From Neonectria sp. B-13 (taxonomy: Eukaryota > Ascomycota > Sordariomycetes > Hypocreales > Nectriaceae), in contig NOKP01000025.1 of the NCBI GenBank assembly GCA_002682825.1, positions 5,746 through 69,745 of the forward strand: a stretch of 64,000 bases of DNA. The letters run 5' to 3'. The position numbers and the translations under genes are program-made. The notes beneath the pieces were generated by a model. It made no database searches and had not been told where the DNA came from. It was given only the letters and a program-made list of their open reading frames with translations. Shown piece after piece: positions 1-11,869 of the stretch (within the stretch, counting starts at the first letter, position 1; each line of letters begins with the position of its first letter).

Positions 1-3000
1 AGGGTGAGGAGGGGGAGGGGGAGGGGCAGGCGAGATCATATTTCGCATGTCTTGATCTGGGCATCTATCTGCAACGGTAACACAAACCATCCGTGACACA
101 AGGTATCACAAGCCCAGGGTGCATCGGCAAGGCAGGCCAAGACTCGGCGGAGGCGAACGGAGACGCAGGCCCGCCGAGATGCCGAGATGCAGAAGTGGTC
201 AGGGGGAAGAAAAGGAAAAAGAAGAAGGTAGAAGGCCGAACAAGTCGCGGATGATGCCGAAATTCCCCATTTCGAGGGTTCAGGTATCCGTAGATCCCAT
301 CCCATCTCCCAAGTTCCCGATGTTTTTTTCCCTCTGCCCTACTAACAAAGCCGGGGCCCACTCTGGCGCAGAAGACACGCCAAGGATACAGGGCATGACA
401 CGGTCAGGACAACTAGGCAGGTAGTGCATGACATGACACGACGGGCACGGGGAAAGAAAAGGAAATGGGGGCAAAGGTGCAGTATTTGGAATTTGGTATT
501 TCGGCGCCAGAATTGGAACTACCTACGTAGTTGGCACGTGTCTTGCTTGCCGTACCAATGGACAAGGGGGAAGGGGGGGAGGTTCCATAGCTGGCGGGCG
601 ACATGTTCCGTCCCAGCACCATGCAGGGCCAGCAACCTGGTCTGGGACAGCAAGAAGAGTGTGTCGTGGTGGAATGTACTATGTAGCAGCACGGCAAATT
701 CCGCGAGGCTGCAAAGCCATGGAGTAGACCCTATGTGCATCTCCCACTCTATGCCCAAGGGGGGAAGAGGAGCGATCGCGGGGCGCTGGGCCGTTGTGAA
801 AGATTAAAATAAGATCGGGATGATTGTCCTTGCAGCTTGTCTAATGCCCTCCTAGTCCCCAGTTTCCCAGCTAGCGAAACCCGCCTCACCCGCCTCTCGC
901 CCGCCCGCTTCGGCCCTCGCCCTCGCCTATCCTAGGCTGTAAATGGTCAATTTCTCTCACTCTGCTGCACTCTGCTGCACTCTGCACTCGACCATACAAT
1001 CTGCACTATTATGCTCTCCATTGGGTTGGGCTGGGGCGAGCGGTCTACGATGGGAAGGAAGCAGCGATTCAGAGCATTTCGTATCGTACCCGGTACCCTG
1101 GCAGTCCGCCTCTCCAGCTATAGTACGAAGGTCTTACCAGCTCCTCGGGAGAAAACCCTCCCCTCCTCCCGCCTCCATTCCCCCGTATCTCCGAGCATCT
1201 AGACGAGGGAGACATTTGTCACTGCTACAAGCGTCCTTCCTTGTTCCCGTCAGCCTCCTGCGACTCATTCCAGAGCTGTAATTGGGAGGCCAAGGTTTAA
1301 GGTTTCCGTCCGTTCCTTTCGGGTCCTCGAGTTGTGGCCGTCACTGTATCCGTCCAACCCGTTGCCGTTCCTTCGAGTCCAACCCGCCTCTTGTTGGTGT
1401 TTCTGGAGGCGTCATGTCGGCGCGCAGTAGCCTCCGCTGCGAGCCTGCGCCAAGCTGTCGGTCCTCCTAACTTGTTGGCGCGGTTGAGTCGGTGCGGGAC
1501 GACAGGGTCCTTGGGTGCGCAGGAGCCTTTCAAGGGTCGGCCGAACGCTGTGCTTTTGTGCGTGTGGCGGCGCCGATAGGTACGTTAGTTCTTCGTACGG
1601 CCCGTTCAGTATCGTCCAAGTCAATTTGCATCTTTCATCTCCGTGCCATTCCCCCCCAGACATCCCACGTCTCCCATCTTATTGCTCTGGCGCACGGGAG
1701 TCCTGTGCCGTCCGGGGACAGGGGTGGGCTGGGAAAAGGCCCATGCAAACGCATCTCTCGGCCATGGGTTCGGATGGGAAGAGGCATCCGCAACTGTGCA
1801 GATGTCCTGTGCAGATGGGTGTCCTTTTCCACATATCCCGTGCTGCTTGTCGACGTCATGACGCCGCCAGTGTCGTTGACTTTGGCCCTAGTCGGTACTG
1901 TCTAGATTGGCTCCTAGAGTTTCGTAGCCTATGGTTTGGTCTGGTTCTGGTGTCGGTCTGGTGTCAGTTTGGCGCCTGATCTGGCCTGGTAGTCACGCCC
2001 TATCTGCTGACCAAAGCCGACTCCAACTTGTTTCAGTGACAACACGTGCACGAGTCAATCCGTCTACTAGTATCCTTGGATCCTTAGTAACCAACAGTCC
2101 AAGGACATCTAGAGTTAACAGTCAACTAAAGTAGGAGCCCAGGGCGAATAGGTTAAGTACTTAGGCTACCAAGTAGTCAGAGTAGCAGTAGCCCCCAGAA
2201 GGAGCCCACTGTGTTCCCCCCACTCTGCACTGCAACGCATTGCACTACCAGGAGGGAGAAATATAACATGTCCCATGTCCCGTTTGCTCGTTATCCCTAA
2301 CTCCCGTCCCGTCAAGATGGTACAAAGTACACCCTGCTTCGTACATGTCGTTGAATGAGTCGTCGTGCTTTTTCAGCTAAGGCACACCTGCATCTCGCCG
2401 ATCTTTGTTGGTTTGCGTTGGTATCCATAATCCCATCTCTTTTCTCGGATCCTTCGAGACCACCCGTCTTTTGGACCCTGGGAATCTTGGGACCCTAGTC
2501 TTTGGTTTTTGGTCTCTGGTCTTGGCATGATCCCCTAATAAGCTCCATCGCCAGAATGGATAGGGCGGCAGCTCATGAGGTCTTTTGGAGGGTCTCTTTG
2601 GTCTGGCGTGCAGGCCTGGGCTCGTTTGTGAAGGGGGGGGCGTGGTTGTGCCGTAGTTCCTTGGAGCGAGCTTCCTTTCCAAGTTCCATGGGAGCCGCTC
2701 GACTTTAGCACCTAGTCCACGATGCTCGGGTTTCGGTGGCTCGTATATCTACCCCCCTTCCCTCCCGCATTCTCTGCGTACAAGCAAAGCGAAGTGATCT
2801 GGAATTCCATCTACGAATACCACGTTTCCCCGTGCACTTATTCCCCTTCCTACATCCAGTGTCCTACATCCAGTGCTACTCTGCCACTGTACGAATACTG
2901 TGCTACCAGCAAGCCTCAGCCAAAGTGCCCCTCGTACCTTCTTCGTACAGCAACCCACGCACGCACCTTCCCCCTCCCTCTGCCCCCCCAGTCCACACGT

Positions 3001-3257
3001 ACTAGCCCGCCGCCTTCCCAACCTAACTCCCCTCCCGTCCCCGTCCCCGTCACTGCACACAGCCTGAGCTTTCCTGCTCCTGCCCGCTGCTGCACGCACC
3101 GCCGCTGGGTCTGGAACTTTGGGCCCCCAACGCACCTGCCTTTGCCCGAATACAATACCTCACTCGGCCGACAACGCGCCAACGTGCTTTCCCTCATTCA
3201 TCCATCCATCCTCCTTGTTGTCTCTTCCCCCGGTCACTCACTCACTCACTCACTCAC

Positions 3258-3309
<52 letters not shown>

Positions 3310-3643
3310 TCGCTCACACACCAACACACACTCTCATACTCATACTCATACCCACTCGTCCTCGTGCATCCTCACCTTCCTCGCCTCTTTCTCTCGACTC
3401 TCCTGCGACGTCGACCAAACGACCACCGACCACGCCCTCTCTCGCTCACGCCCTCTCCCGCTCCCTCTACATCTCTCCATCACGGTCGCAGTCTCCTTCT
3501 CACCTCTCCCCTCTCTCTGCACGCCCTCTGTCTTGCTCCGGCCATCCAGCCACCCGCCAGCCATCGATTGCCCGCCCGCTCCGGCCTCGCCCATCACCAC
3601 AGGACGACCCTCCGCAAATCGCATCACCAACTCCGCCGCCGCC
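1..3643. other. Gene-free 5' region and long leader of the bZIP gene
   Basis: No coding gene is supported here. The open frames are short, or exist only because the last 900 bases are C/T-rich and so poor in stop codons. From about 2750 to 3640 the plus strand is strongly pyrimidine-rich, as is common in leaders of highly expressed or tightly regulated filamentous fungal genes. It carries a tetranucleotide repeat block at 3234-3307 and several upstream ATGs before the bZIP start at 3644. I read it as the promoter and 5' UTR of that gene; transcription start sites cannot be placed. Confidence 0.6.
3234..3307. repeat. Compound tetranucleotide microsatellite (TCAC)n-(ATCA)n
   Basis: About 27 bases of TCAC repeats run directly into about 49 bases of ATCA repeats. 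The block lies 337-410 bases upstream of the bZIP start codon, inside the probable 5' UTR. Its unit of four is not a multiple of three, so length changes would not preserve any overlapping frame, which agrees with it being non-coding. Confidence 0.95.
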
Positions 3644-4935
3644 ATGGACTTCAGCGGCTACAACTTCCCCGGCGCTCAGCCCTACCACCAGTTCATGCCC
3701 ATCCCGCCTCTGACGCCCTCTCATTCCCACTCGGCTGCTTCCGACGACTTCAACACTTCCCCGCCGGTCAGTTGCTGCCAAATTCCCCCACTCCCACGTC
3801 CCAACGTGCAGCCCTTTGCCTTAGCGCTCCTTACCTGAGCATTACTCTATCACCCACGGTCGTCCACCTCCAACATCCAGCTTTTCCGCCCAGCTCTATA
3901 ATAACTGATGACCCCTCTTTACTGACACCTGGTCTTCCCCCTCTTAGGAGACCTTTGATACCCTGCCTCAAAACCCAAATGACCAGTTTCCCGCCTTCGA
4001 CTACTCCCAGGGCTACAACGGAAATCCTCATCAGCCCACCGCCGGCTTTCCCGGCCCTCCTACTCCTCCAGGCCACAACGTCTATGCCGCCCAGCACCAG
4101 CAGCAGCGACATGGCAGCGTCTCCAATAACATGAAGCCCGACCGGGGCGTCGACTCCACCTCCGATGATATGAACGTTGCCCGTGGTACCAGCGAGGATG
4201 ATGAATCCATGACACCCGCTCAGTCCCGGAGAAAGGCCCAGAACCGTGCTGCGTACGTTATTCCCATCTCTTCCTCAACCCGTCAACCGATATACACCCC
4301 CATACACCTGTATCGTGGACAAGTCATAATGTAGCTGTCGAATGGCTCCTACCAGGACTCACGACAGGCATACACAAGCGCACATCGTCCATGTTACTAA
4401 CATACTTGACCCCTCCACTAGTCAACGAGCCTTCCGCGAGAGAAAGGAGAGACATGTCAAGGATCTCGAAGCCAAGCTTGCCGGTCTAGAGGCTGCCCAG
4501 CAGCAAGCCTCAGTCGAAAACGAGCGCCTCAAGCGAGATCTCCAGAAAATGTCCACCGAGAATGAAATCCTCCGCGCCACTTCCCACATGGGGGGCTCCC
4601 ATAGAGGCTCCTTGTCTCCTGAAGCTGCCACTGGCCCCATGCGTTTCAATCCCACCGAATTTTACTCCAATGTTCTTCAGAACCATACCAACAAGACTCC
4701 CTCCCACCGTATTGTTACTGCCGATGATGGTGAACGTCTCATGGCTGCTGGAGCTGCCTGGGACTTCATCATCTCCCACGACCTCTTCAAGAAGGGCCTG
4801 GTCGATGTAGGGGATGTAAGCGAACGACTGAAGCACGTTGCCCGCTGTGACGGCCAGGGACCTGTCTTCTCGGAGCGCTCTATCCTCACAGCCATTGAGC
4901 AGAGTGTTGCCAGCGGAACTGACGATCTTCTTTGA
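3644..4935 (+). CDS. Yap/AP-1-type bZIP transcription factor
   Basis: Exons are 3644-3766, 3948-4252 and 4422-4935, giving 313 residues; both introns have GT-AG ends and the second has a CTAAC branch site. The start has a strong context (gccgccgccATGG). The protein begins with a Gln/Pro-rich, probably disordered half. The basic region at residues 134-154 contains QNRAAQRAFRERK, the Yap/Pap1 signature, and is followed by a leucine zipper to about 195. The C-terminal domain carries a helix pair (around AAWDFIISHDLFKKG). Intron 2 splits the basic region between the two alanines. I see only one cysteine (ARCDG), so the redox-sensing cysteine-rich domains of full-length AP-1/Yap1 are missing. It is therefore one of the shorter Yap-like factors (Fcr3-like), not the oxidative-stress regulator itself. 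A nuclear DNA-binding role is secure; target genes are unknown. Confidence 0.9.
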
Positions 4936-6157
4936 AGAGGGAGGCAAGAATGGCGAAGAAAAGAAACAAAGTTGCACAAGGTGCTATGACGATTGATGTA
5001 TATCACGGCTAAGAGGGACCGGATTGGATACCCCGCCCGCCGGGGCTTATGGAGCGGCGTTCTCTGTTTATGGGTTTGATTAATTTTATTTGGAAAGAAT
5101 GGAAGAGACACACTACCAAACCGAACCCGGCGGCCATTGATACTTGTCTCCGGACACTCAGGCTTCGGGCACAGAGTGACAGATACCCTTGAACAAGGGC
5201 AGTCAAACCAAGCCTTGTGCCCCGCCCGTATTGGTCCTTCACAGCACCACCAACATCATATATGCATCTGAGGCAAGCCCCAGTTCTGCTCCGAATATGT
5301 GTGAGATGGGACATTAGCCTTGGGGATTTGTTCATGCTTTAGTCTGGTGGTTTATTCAGCTTCAAATAATAGAGCAAATTCCACTTAAGCCTGTCAACGG
5401 GAACAGCATCTTTTCTGACATGACGTAAACATGCTCATTTTCCAGATTTGACGTAGTTTATTGCAAATCCCCTTGCCGGCCCACAATAATCACGCTGGTC
5501 TCTCTTGGTATTGAAGAGAGGTTCGACGTATAGTTTAGTAAACTCTGGACTCTGAGGGAGACGCTGAATAACTGAAGAGTATTCTTTATGGTCGCAACTA
5601 AGAACATGCCGTTCAATATAGACATCTATATCAAGACCCCTGTAGCATCTCGTCTCTCCAGTCAATCAATCATTAGCTTTTACATGCGCGTTTCTCTGCA
5701 AGGCGAGGAAACCCATTCGCGTAACGTAGACTGCCCAAAATGCGTATCTGCATCCCATATTTTTTTCAACTACGCCCAGAACTCCTCGAGAAAAAGGCAA
5801 AATCAAACATGAAAGCTCCATCCTTCCGTCCCGTCGACTTGGCGCTGCTAGATCAAAGCGCGCCAAGAGCCACCCCCTTGCTACCGCATGCATGAATTTC
5901 CTCCCAAAAAGGCCCGTCCTTGTTCTATATTAAGGGGTGCTGCCTTGCTCTATCTGTTTATAAACGAAGAGGGAAAATTGGTGTTCCCTGCCATCCACGA
6001 TTTGTGTCGTGTGTGTTTTGAGCCAACCCAATCATCCGTTGAGACGGGCATGCATCTTTGACGCTCCGCCTCTTCCGCTGGAAACGTTGCGTTAAACCCA
6101 TCTCTTGAGATTATTTTCTCCATTGATGACGATCCCTTCCTTGGTATCATGACAAGT
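4936..6157. other. Convergent intergenic region, 3' flanks of bZIP and CPT/EPT genes
   Basis: The two flanking genes point toward each other, so this stretch should hold both 3' UTRs and terminators. I see no convincing exon. Short frames on the minus strand (around 5009-5335 and 5666-5893) lack recognisable domains or splice partners. Confidence 0.55.
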
Positions 6158-7590
6158 CTAGTCAATCTTAGCGGTCTGGGTCAGGCCTTCCCTCTCGATG
6201 GGGTACTTGATGGTAAGGCAGTAGATGTCGAGGTAATCGCAAATGGTGACAATGACATCGACAACGAAGCTGCCGTAAACACCGAGGGCGGTGCCGAGCA
6301 TCATGAACATGAAGGAGACTTGGTAGACTCCGTCGCCAAGGGAGCTCGGCCAGCCAAAGGTAGTGTATCTCTGGAGGATGGGGCCCATGGAGTCGGCAAC
6401 GCCAAAGAGGAGGAGCAGGCCCAGGACGTTCCAGTAGGGGAAGCGCAGATGGACGAGGTGAGCAGTGATGATCTGGCCGACACTGTAGGCGTTGACGAGG
6501 CCGGCGAAGAGGGCGAAGGGAATGAGATGGCACTCGCGGATCTTGGGCTGCAGGTAGAGGTATGCAACGATCACGATCCAGATGGCGAAGAAGGGCACGA
6601 GGCCGAGGAGGGCACCACGCGAGCGGTCGCCACGCGAACGGCGGGTACGGATGACGTTGAGGGAGGACTCAATGGTGTTGAAGACGACGACAACGGTGCC
6701 CTGGACGAGGTACCACTCGGTGAAGGAGCGGTTGTAGATGGCAGCGGGAATGTTAAACGTCTCGGGGACGCCAAAGGTGTGCAACATGCTCTGCTGCCAG
6801 AAGTGCGCGCCGCCCATGTAGCCGGTGAGGGCAAAGACGCCGACAATGATGATGACGCCCTCAACGGGGCCGTTGACAACGCCAAGAGTGAGCGTCTTGG
6901 TGTGGTACGTCTCCCAGGTCTGGACGTAGAAGGTGCAGAGAGCTTTGAGCAGAGAAGTTAGCAAGACTGCAGGGGGGTACCCAATTGGTGGGGTCGCACA
7001 CAAAGAGATGGACTTACAAGCGAAGAGAGTAGCGACGGTGTACCAACTCTGGCCCATGTTCTGGGATGCGGCGAAGATGAGGACCTCAAGGGAGGTGTTG
7101 AGCGCATCGACGCCGTGGTCGAAGAGTTCACCGAGGGGGCCGGATTGGCCGGTTCGTCGTCTGTGATGCCATGCTGTCAGTCTTGAATTCTCCGGCCAAA
7201 TTCCCCGACGCAATCGAGTCCAGTCGACCAAATCGCTTCCAATTCAAACCGCACCGGCGAGGATAGCAAAGAGAGTACTTACGCCTGCGAGCCGTCTACG
7301 GCATCAAACGTCTGGTACAGAAACAAGCCGAGGGCCCAGGAGTAGTAGACCCATGAGGGGCAATCCTGGTCGAGCGTCGGGTTGTACCACAGCATAGTGA
7401 GGAAGTTTGCGATAACGAAGGAGAAGCCGGTAAGGGTGATGAGGTTGGGCGCCATGCTCATCGGGAAGCACTTAATGACGATATGCGTATAGAACGGCTT
7501 CAGGACGTACTTGGACAGCAACGACCTGTCGACGCTCGAATACTTGTACTCCCGAAGCGCGGGGAGCTCGCGTTGCCGTACGTAGACCAT
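6158..7590 (-). CDS. Cholinephosphotransferase/ethanolaminephosphotransferase (CDP-alcohol phosphatidyltransferase)
   Basis: Exons in coding order are 7590-7283, 7160-7018 and 6942-6158, giving 411 residues, the usual size for the Cpt1/Ept1 family. The enzyme transfers phosphocholine or phosphoethanolamine from the CDP-alcohol to diacylglycerol in the ER membrane, the last step of the Kennedy pathway. The full CDP-alcohol phosphotransferase signature DG-x2-AR-x8-G-x3-D-x3-D is present: D99, G100, A103, R104, G113, D117 and D121. The first intron falls inside this motif, after the Ala codon begins. Many hydrophobic helices follow, consistent with about ten membrane spans. The N-terminal block (YKYSSVDRSLLSKYVL, then NLITLTG) is typical of the family. 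Substrate choice (choline, ethanolamine or both) cannot be read from sequence by eye. Confidence 0.94.
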
Positions 7591-9291
7591 CTTGAACGGT
7601 GGGTGACTTATTCAGACTCTCTGGGTGCGGCTTCTTGTGTCTTTGTTGTCGACTCTTCGAGGGTAGGACAAAGCGGTTCGGTCGGTAATGGAGCGGAGGA
7701 TCGTGTCAGTCGGCTGCAGACTTTGTTTTGTTTCGAATGGATTCTCGGGCGGTGGAGGATCTCGTCCGATCCGCTCTTGCAAGCTCCGCTTTGTGTCGAG
7801 CCCCGGGGCTTCACTTGCAGCACAGCGCACACACGGACAAGGGCCGCTGAGGGGAAAACACACGCACGCACACACACAAGTGCAGCGGGGAGCGGTGCGA
7901 GAGGATGGCGTCCAGATCGGCTGTCTGTGGGAAACCGCGACGTTGTTGTTCAGGAGCAGGCAAAAAAAGGAGTGAAGCTTGTGAGAAAGAGAAGAACAAG
8001 CAGAGACACGGACAGAGACAGAGGGAGACAAATAAGAAGGAAGGCGTCAAAGATACGAGACTCCAACAAGTAAAAAGTGGGTCACCAGGTAATTAGGTAG
8101 GTAGGTAGGCCGCTGCTTCCACACGGTTTGGTCTCGGCAAGGCGGATGGGGATGGGGATGGGTGTTTCGTTCGCGTGTTTTTGATGCGCTGTTCACTTCT
8201 CTCTCTCTCTCTCTCTCTCTCTCCCTCTTTCTTTTTTTTTTTTTGCTCCTTCCTTCCTCCGCACATGCACTGCCCGCACGCGCACGCGACCAGGAGTGGT
8301 CCCGATAACGTCGATAAGGGGGAGAGGGCTGAGAAAAATACCGGTTCCGGCTTCCGACGTCATGACACGATGACCCGCTGAACACCAGTGACACGCCGAA
8401 ACGCAATCCACATTCTCCCCCTGAACTCTGGGGGGAGGCACCTCGCTTGTCCGCTTGATCCCGAATTCCCGCCCTCGTAAAGCTTGGACTGGGCTTATGC
8501 TGATCACTTGGTGCCTTGCTTTACGCTAACAGCCCGTCCGGCTTCAACCTTAGCTGCTCTCTCTGTCATCTAAGGCCGAAGACTGCAATATTGACGACAT
8601 AATGCATTACAACAGTAGTCCATCCATGCGCTTGCTCACTACCGCTAATTGCTCTGCAACGCAACCTCGTCGCGTGACTGTCAAAACACCTCTCCTGGCT
8701 GCCCTGGCTGACCGGACGGCCCATCCCATCCAATTAAACGAACCTCTCCCATTCTCATCACACCCTCATCCCGTCTCCTCCCTCCCATCCCCCATCGGTG
8801 GGTCCAGCCAGTCTCATGCGTAATTACGGCCTCCTTCCAGTTAAATTTGTGGCTGTCAGACTCCCCGTCGCTTCAGCCTTCCCTGATCCAACACCACCAA
8901 CACTCCAGCCAACACGGCGCCATCGTCGCATCACCTCATCACTCACACAATTCCGTCGTTGCCACTCGTCTCCTCCTCCCCTAATTACTCGTGCCTGCGT
9001 ACGCACCTCTGCTGTACCTGCGCCACGTCCAGAATCGCTCCCAATGTAAATGCCATTCCTGATGCCTCCAAAGAGGTCTGCTATCTGTCCATCCTCGTCT
9101 CAATAACCTAAGTTACTATCAATAGAGAACAATCGAATTACACTGCAGCCAACCCTCATCCTCAAGACCCTGAGCTGCAGTTACCATTACTCCAGCTCTC
9201 CCAAAAACCATCCAACCCTCCCCTGCCAAGCATCAAATAAATGCAAGACCCCATGCACATCCCCAGAACTACTACTATTCCTTGTATCCCC
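7591..9291. other. Gene-free 5' flank of the CPT/EPT gene
   Basis: This holds the promoter of the phosphotransferase gene and the 3' flank of the next minus-strand gene. On the plus strand it contains a (TC)n tract and a 13-base T run at 8197-8244. Read on the minus strand these are purine tracts upstream of the phosphotransferase. No exon is supported. Confidence 0.55.
8197..8244. repeat. (TC)n microsatellite followed by poly-T
   Basis: About 27 bases of TC dinucleotide repeat are followed, after a short C/T linker, by 13 T residues. The block sits about 610-650 bases upstream of the CPT/EPT start codon. Confidence 0.95.
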
Positions 9292-11070
9292 CTACTGCCC
9301 ACCATCAACCTTCTTTCCAAACAACCACTGGCTACCCTTGCCGCTTTGCCCCTCCGTCTGTCCACTTGCTTGGCCGCTTCCTTGCTCGTCTGATGTCTCT
9401 GCCCCTCTCTCCGTCTGCAGCAACCCGCTCTTACACGACTCTTCCTCCACGTGCCGCATCACCGACGCAAATGCCATGTTCAACAGCGGTTTGGCATGCT
9501 CCGCAACCGACATCCGGTTGGCCTCGGTAATTTTGATTGGTCCGCCTTGATCTTTGTTCTTCACAGGGCGGCCGTCCCCAATAGCCCCGAACGTCTTCTC
9601 GGGCTTTCGCTGGACATATTCCTCGTCCACAATCGCCTTGCCAAAGATACCGGTCCCAGCATACCAGTCTCGGTTGATCTTCTCGTTTCGAGCCGCAACT
9701 TCTTCGTCGGTCAGCCGGTCAGTGCCAGCCTTCCATCGTTCTGGCCCCATGGTTGAAAGAGATGACCAGTCGGTGCACAAGGGCTCAGATGGCCATGTCC
9801 AGTTGGAGTTGGGGACAAACATATCTCTGCGATATTCATGCTCCTGGTTCCACGAAGGTTCAGTGATATGCTGGTCATTGGTGCCCGCAAACCCATCGTT
9901 GGTGGACAAAACCATCTTCCCCAGGGATGTCATTGGGCCAGCCTCGCCACTCAGAGATTCGGCGACCAGGTACGTCGTCGAGGTGGAATCCGAAACAACG
10001 CCCAATTCATCGATACTAGCCTGTAAGAAGGTCTGCTGGGTCACAGCAATTGCTTCTTCATCCTCATCGGTTCCGCCATTCTGGGGCTTGACGTTTGTTT
10101 GCAAGGCCTTAAAAGTGGATTCGAACGTCGATGGGCGATATTGGCGTTGACCGGGTGGCCCAGCGGTCAATGGCCGAGGCGCACCGGGTCCGGACGCCAG
10201 CGTCATCGATGTGGGCGTGGACGAGGCGGTGGACGATGGGTGAGCAGAACCACCGTGGTGGGCAATCTCATTCAGCGGGGAGTTCTCATGGTGCATGGTT
10301 GACGAACGCTTGAACTCAGGCTTGTGTTGAGAGTCTTCCTGAACCTTTCGGATGGCAAGGGGATCCGACTGGGCCGGTCTCAACGTTGGCGAGACGGAGC
10401 TTCTCTTCAAGATCTCAACGGGTGCAAGAGATCTGTTCAGGGGCGAGGGTGGTGCATTGCTCCTGATTGCCGTGGACAGCCCGTTCAAGGTTGGCTTTGC
10501 TCCGCGAAGAAGGGCCTTCTGAGCCCTCTTCTGGCTCGGATTTGGGTACGAAGCCAGGTTGTGGAGAGACTTGACCGTCATGTTCATCAGCGGATCCGTT
10601 CCGAAATCACTGCCATCATCGCTCTCGTCGCTCGTGTTTGTATTGGCATAGTTGTCTCGGTCGTGTTCGGAGAACAAGGAAGAGAGCGAGGTCGGAGTAT
10701 TCCCAGAACGCATGAGAGGAACCTGGGCCGACATGTTGGCGCTCTGATGATCCAAGTCGTTGAATGGGCTGACGGCGCGGTCGTAGTTCTGCTGCAGAGG
10801 AGTATAGTGCTGAACAGGGGCAGGACGGCTGGTACCGCCTTTGAGCGGGAGTGTTGCGAGGAAGGATTTGGGAAAGAGCGCCAGGTTGGAGTGAGCACCT
10901 CCGGCCGCCCACTTAAGGGAGCGACCTCTGCGGGTAGGGGGTTGCAAAGGCTGGGAAGAGCTGGGGTTATAAAGCGTTCCGGCAGTGGTGTAAGTGGCCT
11001 GCTTCGAACCCGACGAGGGCTCTGTAGCAGTGGATGAAGTGATGGTGGTTAGCGAAGTCAGAGTGTCCAT
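9292..11070 (-). CDS. Unrecognised 592-residue Ser/Pro-rich protein
   Basis: A single uninterrupted frame of 592 residues starts at an ATG on the minus strand. I do not recognise the family. Residues 1-330 are Ser/Thr/Pro-rich, with basic clusters, an acidic patch (SDESDDGSDFG) and many SP/TP sites, and look largely disordered. The C-terminal part is more ordered and aromatic: WNQEHEYRRDMFVPNSNWTW, then DEEVAARNEKINRDWYAG, GKAIVDEEYVQRKPEKTFGA and a helix around AKPLLNMAFASVMRHVEEES. This looks like the conserved core. No signal peptide or membrane segment is visible. A cytosolic or nuclear regulatory role is possible, but nothing seen here shows it. Length, start codon and absence of internal stops make it a real gene. 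Confidence 0.8.
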   Translation of the reverse strand: MDTLTSLTTITSSTATEPSSGSKQATYTTAGTLYNPSSSQPLQPPTRRGRSLKWAAGGAHSNLALFPKSFLATLPLKGGTSRPAPVQHYTPLQQNYDRAVSPFNDLDHQSANMSAQVPLMRSGNTPTSLSSLFSEHDRDNYANTNTSDESDDGSDFGTDPLMNMTVKSLHNLASYPNPSQKRAQKALLRGAKPTLNGLSTAIRSNAPPSPLNRSLAPVEILKRSSVSPTLRPAQSDPLAIRKVQEDSQHKPEFKRSSTMHHENSPLNEIAHHGGSAHPSSTASSTPTSMTLASGPGAPRPLTAGPPGQRQYRPSTFESTFKALQTNVKPQNGGTDEDEEAIAVTQQTFLQASIDELGVVSDSTSTTYLVAESLSGEAGPMTSLGKMVLSTNDGFAGTNDQHITEPSWNQEHEYRRDMFVPNSNWTWPSEPLCTDWSSLSTMGPERWKAGTDRLTDEEVAARNEKINRDWYAGTGIFGKAIVDEEYVQRKPEKTFGAIGDGRPVKNKDQGGPIKITEANRMSVAEHAKPLLNMAFASVMRHVEEESCKSGLLQTERGAETSDEQGSGQASGQTEGQSGKGSQWLFGKKVDGGQ

Positions 11071-11440
11071 GATCGATTCAGATTGGCATTATCCTTCTTG
11101 CCAAAGAATAAAGAGGGCTTCCGATATGCCGCAGAAGATCTGAGGAAGGTCCTGGTTAGATACGATGCGAAATCATCGAGGCAGTGCGGTGTGCATCACT
11201 GCCGTCTCTCGTTGCTGGAGTGAGGTAGTGTGATTCAAAGAGAGAAAGGGGCGACAAGGAGAAATGGACAAGATGGGCAACTTTGCGAAAGAGCGGCAGG
11301 CTGTTCACGCGGCCGTCATTTCTGGAGGAAGGTAGGTGGGTGTTCGTTCGGGTAATGACGGTGAGGGAAAGGTCTCGTCGAAGCGAAGAGAGGAACGACG
11401 AAGAGGGAGAGGTGTTTGGGTGAGGAAAGACTCAGGTGAT

Positions 11441-11468
11441 GTGAGGTGAGGTGAGGTGAGGTGAGGTA
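11441..11468. repeat. (GTGAG)n pentanucleotide repeat
   Basis: Five or more near-perfect GTGAG units, continuing with degenerate GATGA units. It lies about 370 bases upstream of the 592-residue gene and is probably in its leader or promoter. Confidence 0.9.
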
Positions 11469-11842
11469 AGATGAGATGAGGATAAAGCGAGGTTCGGGGT
11501 GATAATGTGCACCTTCGCAGTCGCGACTTCTCAAAAGACCAGCAAACGGTGTTTGGCTGGGGAGGGGGAAAGATAAGGTGGGAAGGAGCCTGAGAGGGAA
11601 GGAGCGACGAACTTAAGGTAGGAACCCGGGCAAAAGCTTACCAAGATCCAAAAGGTACTGCCAAGAAGAAGGAAGAAGAAAAAAAACTCAAGACCGTGAA
11701 GGTTAAAAATGAATTACCCTGATCGGCAGAGAGGGAGGTAGATGACTTGAAGATGCTGGGTCGAGGTGTGGAACGAGGTCGGAAATCCGAGAATTCCAGG
11801 AAAAGGGGCGAGCGCCTCAAAGATGGTTTGTATATCCGTCGT

Positions 11843-11869
11843 CTTTCTTTCTTTCTTTCTTTCTTTCTT
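11843..11869. repeat. (TTTC)n tetranucleotide repeat
   Basis: About six to seven perfect CTTT units, 27 bases in total, in the upstream region of the 592-residue gene. Confidence 0.95.

Noticed and set aside
2722..4134. 470-codon plus-strand frame as a separate gene
   Set aside because: It reads through microsatellites (INQSINQ-like repeats) and overlaps bZIP exons out of frame; best explained by low stop density in C/T-rich leader DNA.
6149..6961. 270-codon plus-strand frame opposite the CPT/EPT gene
   Set aside because: Shadow of the last exon of the phosphotransferase; acidic repetitive composition and no family features.
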